This document shows, piece by piece, positions 51,577 through 63,639 of a DNA stretch of 64,000 bases; positions within the stretch are counted from its first letter, which is position 1, and every line of letters begins with the position of its first letter. The notes beneath the pieces were generated by a model, which did not search any database, was not told where the DNA came from, and was given only the letters and a program-made list of their open reading frames with translations. The stretch comes from Paramarasmius palmivorus. Its lineage: Eukaryota > Basidiomycota > Agaricomycetes > Agaricales > Marasmiaceae. Both the position numbers and the translations under genes were made by a program. The DNA is taken from the NCBI GenBank assembly GCA_037176845.1, contig JAYKXP010000063.1, positions 248,001-312,000 on the forward strand, in the 5' to 3' direction.

Positions 51577-52233
51577 TAGGCCTGTGACCGACCCCTACGT
51601 GACGCGCAAGCGGAGTACGTAGGGGCCTGTCGAATTGGCAAAGATTTGGCTGAGGACATTTTAGGGATTTGCCGAACCGAAACAATCCTTATTGGGAAAG
51701 CAATGTGTCAAAGGTGATGACAAGATCACAAGCGCTCAGAGGCGCCTATCCACTGGAAGAGATTTGTTACAGGGATTTTTGCGTATCTCAACACACATGC
51801 AGCGTTGGATACTAGTATAAGGCTCAGTGTACCCATATAGTATGCGAGTTTATGCGAAAACGTTCTAAATAAACGAATTGGCAGGGTGATATAGCGAAGA
51901 TGACTAGTAACCCACTTAGCTGGAGACCGTAAAAGTGAAAGCGTATCAAAAAAAATCAGCCAAAATACTCTCCAAACCAGTAGATTGTTATTCTCCTAAT
52001 AGCTAAAGGGTTGAAGAGGCAGGAAAACATAAATCGAGATAGAATATGCTTGCAGCCAATTACGCTGACGTGAAAAGATATGACCGATGACGTGAAACCT
52101 ATGACATTACCGACCAACAAAGGATTGTTTGGGCTCCGGCAAATCCCTAACATGTCCTCAGCCAATTCAAACCCAGATCGACAGGTCCCTAAGTACATGC
52201 TTGCTCGTCACTTAGGGATCAGTTACAGGTCTA
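51577..52233. mobile_element. Mutator-like MITE with 120-bp hairpin-bearing TIRs
   Basis: The left arm 51577-51697 and right arm 52112-52233 are inverted copies of each other over about 120 bp. Termini are TAGGCCTGTGACCGACCCCT and, inverted, TAGACCTGTAACTGATCCCT. Each arm has its own internal hairpin (CCCCTACGT/ACGTAGGGG at left, CCCTAAGT/ACTTAGGG at right). Flanking 9-bp direct repeats ATGGAAGGC (51568-51576, 52234-52242) fit the 8-11 bp duplications of Mutator-like elements. The 414-bp centre has no coding evidence. Confidence 0.85.
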
Positions 52234-52249
52234 ATGGAAGGCTAGTTTA

Positions 52250-52850
52250 CAGCCAAAGGCAAAGGTTGCGCCATTGTGCCATCATTAGCCGATGGAGTGG
52301 GCCTGAAGGGGCTGAGGAAGCCCTAGCTGCTGCTAACGCGGTGGATGCGATTGAGAAAGGTAGCTACGACAGGAATGACTACATAGATAGAGCTCACGTA
52401 ACCGCTAGACCGGCTCGGACTATGCCGGTAGCCCCTACTACACCGATGGAAGAGAAGAGAAGCAACACATGGCCCATCTCGCATCTGGCTTGCATCAATA
52501 CATGTTCAAAGTTTGAAAGCGAATATCCGATAAGGTCGAGAGACAAACCTCAATAGTATGCAGTATTTTCTCCGAAAATAGAGATCTGGAAACATTGCAA
52601 GCAGTGATTGGGATAATGCAGATCAGCGGTGTGGCCGCTTGTCGTGATCTAAAGGCTAACATTCCTTCAACTCGACCACTCTGATCGTGATCCACTGTCT
52701 CGATTGGGTCATGGGTCGAGGATGATGGAATCGACTCAATTGGGTTCAATCGGTATCGTGAAAGAGTGCAAAACGTTTTGATAGTGATCTTGAAGCTGGA
52801 TGATGATAATGGAAGGCGACAGGCGCCTATCATTTTCTAAGGGAGTCACA
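52250..52850. other. No gene supported
   Basis: A 158-codon frame here starts inside the MITE at 52080 and runs out of it, so it is unlikely to be a gene. No homologue elsewhere in the window. Confidence 0.4.
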
Positions 52851-52970
52851 TAGTGACAGGTGTGACAGGCTTCTTGAATCGCAACCACGACCATCGTCAA
52901 CAGAAAAGACAGAGGAAAAGTCAAAACTGGAACACTGGTACGCCTCACGTTCTCATCATTTCTGCTTTCC

Positions 52971-54296
52971 ATGTCCGACTCAACGCCGCTAGACGTCCAG
53001 AACCACAGCCGACACGCTCAGGACGATTTTTGCAACGTCCCAACGAATTCATCAACCACGCGAACTTGGATCTTAGACTCCTACGACATGATCGTATCGA
53101 TCAGCGACCCCAATTCCACCACGGGTGCCAGTGCCGACTCTGCGAGAATGAAAGGCTACATAGTGCCGGCGGTGCGTGTTTCGTTCCTTCCCATCGTTGT
53201 GATCCTGAACCCTTAACGTTCCTTCAATGGTTTCAAAAACAGAAGAAGCAGGAAACAAACCGATGCCGTCTGATCCTCCTCTTCCACCGCCTATCCAAAC
53301 AAACATCTGTCAGGAAGGGTCGATATTCGCCCATCTCCAGCACCTTGTATCTGATATACCACTTCGACATCCACCTTCGACGATATCCACACTGCTCTCT
53401 ATGTGGACACCCACGCCTTCCCTGGGACTCTCTTTCCCGCAACACGCACCCAGAAAGATGTCTTTCCTCTAATTCTCTCGCCGCCATTCGTTCTTCGTTT
53501 CATGCTGTGCCGCCGACATCTCCGCAGTACCTTTGTTATCGCATTCTCCCTATATTCCTTCTCTGCGTCCCGCGGAGTTAGCATATCCGACAACGCTCAT
53601 ACTAGGCGCCCTCTCTCTGCGTCAAGTCTCCCGATCGTATTATTCCTCTCATTTGTCTTCTCACAACGCCTCTAACTCATGCCTATCCCTCACCCCGACA
53701 CCCGATACATCCCTCTCCCGTTCCCGTTTGACGTGCGAGTTTGGAAGACACATAGGGTATGGATGCAGCCAAGACGGTAATGAAACCATCACCCTTCTCT
53801 CGCTCGTACCAGGAAGGCGTTCTTGGTACGGTTGAGGATTGGGACGAGGATGAACATGCTGCCCCCTTTGCGGAAAAGGAAGAAATGGGATTTGAAATGT
53901 GGAGGAATCGAAGTCTTGTGTGGTTGAAGGTTCGTACGAGTTATCGTCCAGTCGCTGATGATAACACAATAACACGTAGATCTCCCACATTTCCACACAA
54001 GATACCTGTCTCGTTATCATCAGCAAAGGGATATGTATTAAGACTTGACGATCATGTTTCGCTGAGGGAAGGAAGCGAGTATGCAACGTGGAGGGATGTC
54101 TTGGTGATAGGTATGTGTTGAATGTTCGTGCAATCGCTTCCCCGGTCTTGTGCTCACCCGACAACCGATAGACCGCCCTGATATTTGGGAATGCGAAATG
54201 ACAGTTGACAGAAATCTCGGTCGGATTATTCTATTGGGAAACCCGGTTTCCGCCAGAAACCCCAACTTCTCGGCGAGTCGCCGGCCGGTCTTGTGA
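52971..54296 (+). CDS. Unknown four-copy family, copy 2 (best preserved)
   Basis: The 3' half is well supported: exons 53679-53756, 53813-53929, 54002-54110 and 54172-54296 join in frame to 142 residues with GT-AG introns of 56, 72 and 61 nt. Blocks include YIPLPFPFDVRVWKTHR, GTVEDWDEDEHAAPFAEKEE, GYVLRLDDHVSLREGSEYAT and DRPDIWECEMTVDRNLGRII. Upstream stretches have coding character too: 52971-53175 (STTRTWILDSYDMIVSISDP, ADSARMKGYIVPA) and 53240-53470 (Pro-rich, ICQEGSIFAHLQHLVSDIPL), both matched in the other copies, so the full protein is longer, but the joins at 53175-53680 are unresolved. Family not recognised; no membrane segment or catalytic motif seen. It may be the only copy still able to make a protein. 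Confidence 0.55.
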
Positions 54297-54385
54297 ACCA
54301 TAGGTCCATCTATTGCTCCCGTACTAACTATGGATTACTTGCTTCATGATTCTGCTGTATCTATCAAGTTATCTCAGAGCAATGC

Positions 54386-54673
54386 CTAGATGTCAAGCGA
54401 AGTTGTTTGACTGGATAGCAACTTCAAGTCAGAAACAGGTGCAAAGCCTGCTTTTATTGCTCCAGGGTGTGAATTTTGTGCGAGAATTCTGTTGTAGGTG
54501 CGCAATGAACGTATTTGACATCTAGATGTAAACCACAAATCTTGCGAAACGATGGCCCGAGTCAAGATTGGCAGTTCCATTTGAGACGCCCACCGAGCGC
54601 TCATCGACGTTCTGGCCGGAATGTGCGTGTTTCCCAATAGAATAATCCTGATCACTACAGCAAAATACAGCAA
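54386..54673 (-). pseudogene. Inverted fragment of the four-copy family's last exon
   Basis: On the minus strand RIILLGNTHIPARTSMSA parallels GRIILLGNPVSARNPNFSAS of the last exon at 54172-54296, with GGATTATTCTATTGGGAAAC identical at DNA level. It stays open for 95 codons but lacks the preceding exons. Confidence 0.5.
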
Positions 54674-54678
54674 TTTTC

Positions 54679-54708
54679 ATGACAGGCGCGTGTACTAACT
54701 GAGATACG
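54679..54708 (-). pseudogene. Partial tRNA-Asp relic
   Basis: ATGACAGGCGCGTGTACTAA matches the D arm to anticodon part of the tRNA-Asp genes, antisense. The 3' half and acceptor are missing. Confidence 0.5.
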
Positions 54709-54720
54709 GGCGGTCATCTG

Positions 54721-55023
54721 ATGACGGAAGTGAAAGGCATGACATTTCTTCTTGAACCGCAACCCCGATCAACGTTCGAGCGAAGAGAAGAGAAGAGTTT
54801 AAAACGGCAGTGCGCAGCCCATCCACAGCCTCCCTTGTTCCTATCACTTGCGTCATTCCCGAGAACTTGTGCTTCTAACACGAGTAGCTCGTCAGGAAAC
54901 GTCGGCGAGACGTTATTCAACACTGCCAGGGGCGTGAAAACCATGATAGAGCATCATGTCGACGAGCGGGTAAAGTCAGATGCTTTAGGTAGCGTCGACT
55001 CGGACACCAGCAACAAATCTTGA
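54721..55023 (+). other. Possible exon related to 52.85-52.93 kb
   Basis: A 100-codon frame. Its start (CATTTCTTCTTGAACCGCAA) resembles GGCTTCTTGAATCGCAACCA at 52868, upstream of copy 2 of the four-copy family. It ends SVDSDTSNKS at 55023. Whether it is translated is unknown. Confidence 0.25.
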
Positions 55024-55149
55024 AGAATGTACTGTTACTTACCACTAGGTACAGTCCTGTTACACCATCTTTCACTGTGCTGCTGGGTAAGCATGTATAT
55101 ACTCATAGAACGTTGATAGGACGGGAATCTCGACCTTGTGATGATCATT

Positions 55150-56470
55150 GTTGCGGTACAAGGCGGGCGCCTAATATGAGGTAATGTCGGTCTGACTGCC
55201 ACGTGGCGAATTTTTTCTTTCCTCGACACAACGTTGTCGCTGGGCTCACTGTTCAGCCACGACGCCAATTCTCCAAAGACCCACCTATCAAATACTTCGA
55301 CTCTTCCTCAGGGTATGTTTGATGCCACTCCCGGGATAGAGGACTTCTTATCGTTATTCCGTACGTCTTTTTTCTCCGGTCGTTTTCGTCCTTATTTGGT
55401 GGTCATACAGGGAAAGCATTGACTGAGATGGCTCGAGATGGTCAGCGAGCCTGTCAATCTAGAGCAAAGCTGATGGTGAGGACATTAATCGAACGCTGGT
55501 ATGTCTCTCCTCCTCTTCGTGCCTTTCCTCACATCAAACCCAACAGGCTAAGGATGACTTTTACCGCTCCGATTCAAAGGAAGTACCCCTCCCAATGGCT
55601 TTAACCTCCTCTCTTGAGCTCGACTCGGCCCTTACGCGACACAGCTTTAACATCGGTCAACGGTGAGCAAACCTTTCTCTGACTCAACGACGCCGCTGGA
55701 GGAAACACGTTTAGAACCACAGCCGACACCCTCAGAGTTACTTGCGCAACGTCCCAACGACACGTTAATGTCATCAATCTACTGCGCGACTTTCCATCTG
55801 CGACATCTACCCTGTGCTCGTGTTGATAAATGATGTCGTTCATGATCAGAACAGTACGTACCCTTCCTCGTTGCTCTCTTCCTCCAGCTAATGGGCTATC
55901 AGGATGGTTCTATCATCGCTACAAACGTCCAAAGCGCGAGAAAGAAGGGCTGGATGGTCTTGTTGGTACGTTCTTCGTTTTTATCAATGTGGTACTATGG
56001 GCTAACATTCCTTCAGGCTAGAGCCACTCCCAAACACTGGTCCCGAAGACGCAACTGACAACCAGCACCTACCAATCTCTTTCCACATGCATCCTCCTTA
56101 CTCGACCCTTGCCACCGTCTGTCCAATACAAGTAAAGGTTGATGCTCTACGTCTTCCTTACCAAGCTGCCTATGCCCGTGCTTTGTATCCTTTGCACCAC
56201 ATCGGAGTCCAGAGCCTCTCAAATTCGCCTCTCTTCTCTTTCGCACCACCCAACACTTGAATGTCCGAGTGCAACTTTCGCCTTTCCGCTCACCTCGCAC
56301 TCGGTGGGTAGCCACGACGCGGAATACCTTGAATCTATGGGTTATCTCACCTCTGGCCGTCATCAGTCCTTCGCATTTCTGGTCATCCTAACGAGCAGAT
56401 GGGATATGGGTAATTCGTTAATGGTACGTTCTTTATATTACTATGATGTCAGAAGTAGCTGATAGATGGC
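55150..56470 (+). pseudogene. Unknown four-copy family, copy 3 (broken)
   Basis: Exons recognisable by comparison: about 55215-55315 (LGSLFSHDANSPK), then after an intron ending in CATACAG 55412-55502 (ALTEMARDGQRACQSRAKLM, TLIERWY), then after an intron ending CCCAACAG 55550-55663 (AKDDFYRSDSKEVPLPMALT, LDSALTRHSFN), about 55725-55790 (TPLEETRLEPQPTPSELLAQ at the start), a part reading DIYPVLVLINDVVHDQN, and about 56025-56262 (LPNTGPEDATDNQHLPISFH, YQAAYARALYPLHHIGVQSL). A frame change with TAA near 55765, at the place where copy 2 reads VPTNSSTTRT, and a TGA near 56261 break it. No start codon in the first exon as seen. Confidence 0.5.
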
Positions 56471-56479
56471 ATACCTTAG

Positions 56480-57085
56480 CTATCTCCTCGACAAAGGAAC
56501 ATAAGATACTGGATAACCCGCCTCCTATACACCATTCGTTTTCCTGTGCACATTAGTACGCTACAATAGCCCCGCATAGGACACAGGTTCCTTCCTATCA
56601 CATCCGTCATCCTGTCTCCTACTTTCTTTGCACCATGCGCCATGCGTATCCTCGATTACACCTTTACAAACACTCCAAATACACGTGTAATTGCCTGTCC
56701 GGTCACCTATGATATCAGTTCTTCGGCGTAACAGCATCAATAGGCGGCTACTGACTGCTTACTACGCTTGCGTGTCAGAAATGATTCAGATGTTCGTGTT
56801 GCTCGTTGATTTCCGTTGTGAACACATGCTTTTCGATGGGTTGGCGGTGAACACCTGTCGCTGGTGGGTTGCTGATTGCTGTGATTTGCTGTGCCAGGAC
56901 ATTGTATAGCTCCATCATAATACATCCCAACACAGCCTCTCTCAACCATATCAGATTCTGATTATTGAAAGCCCAAGCACTGCCCTCATCGGCGTTTGAG
57001 TGGCTGTACCACGCTGTAACGCATGGCACTAATATATTTCGACGATGCTTGACTTCAGCAGCGACTACTCTTTCCCGCTCTCGCG
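56480..57085. other. No gene seen; upstream region of the NACHT gene
   Basis: No supported coding sequence or obvious core promoter motif. Confidence 0.4.
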
Positions 57086-60000
57086 ATGTCAAAGGTCCAG
57101 TCGCCCGAGTGCATCACCAATCATCAAGTTCTGACACCAGGACCTTCGAGAACTGGTGCCGACGACGGAAGGCATCATGCAGAACTTCGACCGAGTGATC
57201 AATTAGGCTCGTACCACCAGCCTACTGGTTCTACTTACCAATACTTCGTGCATCCTCCTTCCGACAATACAATTCGTTCTACCGATCTCTCGACGAACCA
57301 TCCATTTCCTAACCCGAGCTGCTACAATCAGCTAACGGATCCCAATCAGCAGCAACACTCACATCCTGATTTTCCCAATGCATTTTCCCCCTCTCTGTCA
57401 ACCAATTTCACGATGCATCATGCATTATTTCAACCAAGCTACCACCCGCACCCTAATCAACCAACGGATTTCATTCCACAACTCAATCCCAATCATATTG
57501 CCCCTTCCTCTTCATCACATGCATTCACAATGTATCATTCATATCCTCAACCAAGCGACCATTCAGACACCAATCAGCCGGCTAATTTCAGTCAGCAATA
57601 TTCTCCAGATCCTAACCAACCGACTAATAGTCGATATTTGTCACATCCCAATCCCAATCCCAATCCCAATCCTATTATCCCTTCCCTTACATCACCTGCA
57701 TTCATAATGTACCGTGCATCTCCTCAACTGAGCAATTACTCAAACACCAATCAGCAATACTCCTTGTGTACCAACGTGGACAATGCATCCTCTTCCTCCT
57801 CCATGATCGGCATCGCAGAGCACTTCCCGATTAACCATTTTCACTCCTACTCCTTTCCCAGTCAGCAACACCATCCATCTCCCAATGTCATTGATGCATT
57901 TCCTTCCTCTTCATCCACAGCTTGCACACCGATTCCACCTACTGATGGCTCCCTGCACAATCGGGACGAGATGTCAATCAGACGTTCACCACAATGCCCA
58001 CAAACATTGCTATCCAATTCCGGAAACATTAACATTCATCAAGGGCAGTTGAACAACGTTAGTGGCAATCAGACAAACTGGAACTATACTGTGTATCCAA
58101 ATAATTGTGCGTCCGTTTATCGCTAATCTGCAGGTAAATTCTGACTTTGTCTTCAGCCATGCAGATGCTTTGGAATGAGATAGCTAGCGTGGAGGCTATG
58201 TATAACTCCGGCGCTCGCTATCCACCACCTAAATGCCACAAAGATACACGCAAAAAGATCCAGACATCTATATTCAATTGGGCTCGAGAAGACAACCTGA
58301 CGACGGAGCGTTTGTGTTGGTTATCAGGCCCTGCCGGTGCGGGGAAATCTGCTATCGCCCAGACAATCGCAGAGAAGACCGACCCGGAAGGAATGCTTGT
58401 GTCAAGCTTTTTCTTTTGGCGTGGCGACCCACAACGGAACAACCCATCACGACTCTTTCTCGTTATTGCATATGGCCTAGCCCGCAAATTTTCGGAGTTC
58501 CGAGGTCTCATTGGACATGTTATCAAGGAGACCCCAGATGTTTTGAGGGCAGCCATTGACGTGCAGCTCGAGAAGTTGATCCTCGAGCCATGGTCATCGC
58601 TAACACACACCGAATCCAGTGGACTTATAGTCATCGATGCGCTCGATGAATGCTCCACAGGTCCCATACAGCAAGAGGTTCTACGCCTCATTGCATCATT
58701 CCTTTCAAAATGTCACAAACCCCTGCCCCGAATTCTCCTTTGTAGTCGACCTGAACCCTCAATCCGAGAGACACTTGACCACAAGGACTTTTGTCTCCCT
58801 GTACGCCGGCTCAGTCTTGATGACAATTCAGAAACAAGACGTGATATCGAGCGCTTCCTACGTGATGGTTTCACTCAGATAAAAGTGAGCGCCCGATGCA
58901 AGGACTTTGACTTTCCAACTCCCTGGCCATCAGATCAGGACATCAGCAGCCTGGGTTGGAATGCCTGTGGGCAGTTTATCTATGCCCAAACTGTCCTCAG
59001 GTTTGTGGAGGACGAGTACTATAATCCATGCAAACAACTCAAACAGATTCTTGGAAAATGCTGCAATGCAGAAGCTGGCTCTCCATTTGAGCCACTAGAT
59101 ATTCTCTATCGCCAAATTCTCTCCACCTGTCCACGACGTGAGCAGTTGCTGGATATTCTGGGTGCAATTATGTACTACTCAAGGTACTGGAACTTCAATT
59201 GTGACCAGAGCGTACCCTTCACCTCAACTATGATTGAGATCCTCCATGGATTACCCCGTGGTGATGTGGCATCAATACTACGTGGAATGCATTCTGTGAT
59301 TGATTTCATCCCGGATGGCACCTTCCATATCCGTCACACATCATTCAGGGATTTTTTAGAGGACAACCACCGTTCTCACAAACATTTCGTTGATAAAGAC
59401 AGATATTGCGCCAAATCATTTTACCATTACACACTTCAAATTTTGGCGAACATTGTGAAAGAGGGATTCCATCCCAGGTATGTTTGTTACTTTGTATTCC
59501 CTCTCATTCATTGTATTTATGGTATCAACATCCCAGCTTGTTTCATAACCATGCGGAAATGGATATTGTTGAATTTGTCACAAGTGTTACTTATCAACTC
59601 AAGGAGCAACTTGACACAATCAAGAGCCATGAGCACTGTAATCTATGCCAACAGTTTCTTGCAGAAGTTGGCTCTCCATTTGAGCCACTAGATGTTCTCT
59701 ATCGCCAAATCCTCTCCACCTGTCCAAAGCCTAGACATGAGCAGTTGCAGGATATTCTGGCTGCAATTATGTGGGGCTCTATGGAGTTATATGGTTATTA
59801 TGAGTTGCCCTTCACGTCAACCAGGATTGAGATCCTCTATGGACTGTCCCAGGGTGATGTGGCATCAATACTACATGGAATGCATTCTGTGATTGATTTT
59901 GTCCAGGATGGCACCTTCAATATTCATCATAAATCCTTCAGGGATTTTTTGAAGGACAAGTACCGTTCCCATGAATACTTCATTGATGAAAACATGTATT

Positions 60001-61576
60001 GCAAGGAATTCTTCAAGAAGCATGCACTCCAAGCTGTGGCTAACTGTGTGAAACAGGGACTCCATCTCAGGTACATTTCTTTGTCTTTCTTCTCATTGGT
60101 TGTGCTTATGTTCTCAATCTCCTAGCTCCCTTAATAAATTTGCAGAAATAGATATCATTGACTTTGTCATGCTGGTTACTGAGCCATTCAATGACGTTGG
60201 CCCACTCAACTATAAACAAAGAGATTATGTCATCAAGGATATATCTCACTGTGCAGCAAGTATCACTGCTGCAGAATATTTTGATTTTATGCTCAAAGTC
60301 TCAACCTTGACCTATTGTGATCGTCCATTGCGCTCACTATGTCGGTTGTTTGAGGAGATACAATGGATCAATGTGATGGATTCATATTTCTTTGCTCAGC
60401 AGTGGAACATTCCATGGCTTACTCTCCGAGTCAGAGCAGAAACCAGCCTGTCACCCCAGACCATTGACAACTTTGCAATGTTGATCAGTTACTGGAGATT
60501 GGATAAAGATGAAGATGAAGAGATAGTGCCATCAGGGGCCTTGGGTTCACTTGAGGCCTTACAGAGCTTCAAACAGCAACTGCCACTGATGTCAAATCTT
60601 CAAGTTGTTGGAGTCATTGAAGGCTACAATTGTCCTTGCGAAAACCGGTTCTCTCCTTCCCATCTCTGTGTGGATGGAGATTATGCAGTCTCACTTAGCT
60701 CAGGGGTTAGGGTTTGGCTTACCCTGCTTACTCTGCTTCTGGAGAATGGATTTGCAGATTATGACTATGAACTCATTCCAAATGGTTTTAAATATCTCAA
60801 ACTTCAAGAACAACAATCACCCATTCATGATATTGACTACCATATGAAGAAGGTAAATTCCTTTCTTAATCTTGTATTCACTGAACTAAACTTATCTTTC
60901 AAGTTTGATGTAGTAGAGCAATGCATAGGCTCTACAGATGTCTCAGATATCCTAAGGGCCTCAAATGACAATGTTCTAGAATGCTGTTGGTGGCTGATGG
61001 TATAAAATATTCTTCAGGACTCTTCACAATGCTCATGAAGATTGCAGGCTTCACCCCAACTACAAGCATTTACCACAGGAGATCGCAATGTCTATTCCAC
61101 CCGGGCCCTTGAATGCTATATGGCTTTATTCAACTGGGTGGATTACTGTGACACTGGGGAATTGCCTGAGTGGTGGATTTCTGAGTTGGGCTTAGCAGCA
61201 GGAACCTTGAAATCTGCTGCTCACTCATGTGGTGCTGAACTTGAAATTCTCAAGGTTTTTATCCAGTGGTTGGACATATGTGACATTGATGAAATGGATT
61301 GGTGTCTAGCGTGGCTTGAGGTGAGCTCTATGCTGTCTAAACAGGGGATGAAAAATAATCAGTCAGCAGTCATTTCCCCCAGTTCACGCAAGCAAGACAA
61401 AAGAAGCCATTTCAAAGTATAATGTACTCAAAAAACGTCTGGAACACTTGCATAGTACCGAGAAGGATTGGGAAGCAGGCCACATATCTGAAAGTGATTT
61501 ACGTGGGATGCTATTTGGAGAGCTAGCACCTGATATTGACTCAAGCATACTTCAAGATTTAAATTCAAAAGTATAA
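57086..61576 (+). CDS. NACHT-domain STAND NTPase (NLR-like)
   Basis: Seven exons: 57086-58106, 58157-59477, 59537-60070, 60126-60852, 60904-60999, 61048-61320, 61367-61576; 4182 nt, 1393 residues, every join in frame, introns 46-59 nt. Residues 1-310 are low complexity, rich in Pro, Ser, Asn, Gln and His, with an NPNPNPNPNP run. Next comes NSGNINIHQGQLNNVSGNQT, the Gly/Asn/Gln tract typical just before NACHT domains in Agaricomycetes. The NACHT domain follows: Walker A SGPAGAGKSAIAQ, SSFFFWRGD, Walker B GLIVIDALDEC, then LPRILLCSRPEPSIRETL as sensor region. After it, a winged-helix-like segment ending RHTSFRDFLED occurs twice (exon 2 end and exon 3: GSPFEPLDILYRQILSTCP and GSPFEPLDVLYRQILSTCP). 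The C-terminal 400 residues show no WD40, ankyrin or TPR repeats that I can see. Likely an innate-immunity or incompatibility-type receptor; its effector or ligand is unknown. Confidence 0.85.
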
Positions 61577-61579
61577 TTA

Positions 61580-62150
61580 TCAGCTTATTAGATGCACCAA
61601 GACTGACTATATTGAACACCTAGTGGTATTGGCTGAAATATGAACATGTCTGGGACATTCCTAATGGGACATGTTATGATCAGCATTGGAAACGCGTGTT
61701 GAAAAAGTATGCTATACTGAAGGATAAGTAACCAGGGATACTCCTTGCTTCAAGATACGTGCCCTGACCACTGCCACCACCATCACCAATATCAAGACTG
61801 GGAATAGCCACTAGATATTGTATGTCTCACAGCGGCAATGTTCAATAGTAGGAACACAGTGAAGGACAGGACTAGAAGCTGAATTCTATGAGACTATGTT
61901 GCAGCATGTCTTATATATGAGACCACCTATAATTTATAATACTAGACATCTTTTTAAAGGATGTCCCTGTCCAGCTAGTGCATGAGAACAATAGTCTCAT
62001 TGCATAAAAGTATGGCCTGGGCTGAAAATTTAAAGAAAAGTCATGGCATTGATCATGTGTTAGAGGTTACACCTCCCATCCCTCATAACCATTCAGATGA
62101 GACATACCTGGGAATAGCATGGCCTGCAAGGAGACCTATGTTTTGCCAGG
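61580..62150. other. No gene seen
   Basis: Spacer between the NACHT gene and copy 4 of the unknown family. Confidence 0.4.
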
Positions 62151-62159
62151 AAGATGAAT

Positions 62160-62950
62160 CGGGAACCAGGAGGTGGGCACTAAATTTGATGTCAGATGAC
62201 AGGTGTCCTCATGACATCTGTTTGGAATGCCACATGGCAATCTTTTTCTTTTCCTCAACTGTTGACAACACTGCACTTGCTGCTCCTGAGTCTCCAGAGA
62301 GCTGTTCATCAAACCTCTGCATGCCCTTTAGAGCATGTATGAGCTCATTCCACTGACGATAGAACACCTGTCCTCAGCAACAACAGTACACCTTTTCTCT
62401 GCAGCCTTTTTTTTCTTATATGATGATCAAACAGCATAGGGCTGATATGGGTCAAGAAGGTCAAAGAGCATGCTGGCAGAAGAGTATAATGACAATGAAG
62501 ATACTCCTGGGACACTGGTACATCCTGCATTCTTCTTTGTGCTTTGCCTGATATCAAACTCAACAGCTGGAGTGCTGAAGGACAACTTGTACATCTCCCA
62601 ATGGTTTCAATATTGTATCCCCAGCTCAACTTGATCTTTACCCGACACAGCAACTTGGGCCATATTCCAATGGATTCATTGACTATGTGAGCTCATACCT
62701 TTGACCTGTACACTATGTGCATATTGATTGATGTCCCACAGTTCTATGTACCACCAATACCAACACCTACTCTGCAAGAAAGAAGGGCTACATGGTGCTA
62801 ATGGTACACTCCCCACTTCTTTCCCCAGTTGTGACCCTAAATACCAACATTCCTTAGCATTTTTGACATACAGCATACCAACTATTCCTCAAATGAAGGA
62901 CCTAGCACAAAGCTACCATCTGACTCCCTCCCTCGATACACAATCTATCC
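62160..62950 (+). pseudogene. Unknown four-copy family, copy 4 (decayed)
   Basis: DNA-level match to copies 1 and 3: GAGGTGGGCACTAAATTTGATG and the Walker-free first exon near 62270 (AAPESPESCSSNLC), the GCTGATATGGGTCAAGAAGG exon near 62441, GGACACTGGTACATCC, and GAAAGAAGGGCTACATGGTG near 62780. Stops and indels in all exons. Base composition differs from the other copies, with many CG positions replaced by TG or CA. Confidence 0.5.
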
Positions 62951-63639
62951 ACAGAACATCTCCCAGCAAACATCAATATCCCATATGCTCTGATATTCAA
63001 CTTCAACATCTACCTGTTAGGCTCCATATGTGGATACCGTGTTACATCCGTACAACTCGGCCGTATTATTTCGTGCGAACGATCTCTACCTCTCTATACT
63101 TTCAACTTTCCCTCGGCCGACGTATGTCGGTAATGTACTTTTCATTTCCGTCTCATTCCGCTTACACTATTCCACGTTGTTATAATCTCCGTTTTCTTGC
63201 TGCGCTTTCTTGACACATATACCACATGGACTACACATGATACCTAAGCGCCCGCATATATCCATAGTATATATACTAGATGTATTATACCGAGTAACTC
63301 AAGTAGAAAATTAACGTTGTTCTCTGCTATTCTCATCTCTATCATCCTCTTGCTCTACGGCCGAGACACTTGGTCTCTGCCGTCTCTATATCTTACTCTC
63401 CATACGAGGCATCTCCCTCGAACACTCTCATCCTGCATAGTGCATCAGTGCTGTTGCCGATAGCTTCAGCGATAACTCTCTTCGCACGGTCTTCTCCTCG
63501 TACGACGTTCCATCCATCGTCGGCCGTGCTCTCTTGCTCTCTTCTTGCATAGTCCTAACAGTATTTTCTACTTCGAACTGTTGCTCTATGTCCCATACCG
63601 ACTTCAACTATCGTCCACACGTCGACTTCAAATATCGCA

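Noticed and set aside
52080..52556. 158-codon open frame
   Set aside because: Starts inside the right TIR of the MITE and leaves it, so the frame mixes mobile and flanking DNA.
53661..54164. 167-codon minus-strand gene opposite the unknown family copy
   Set aside because: The plus strand here has a spliced frame conserved among paralogues; the minus frame is its shadow.
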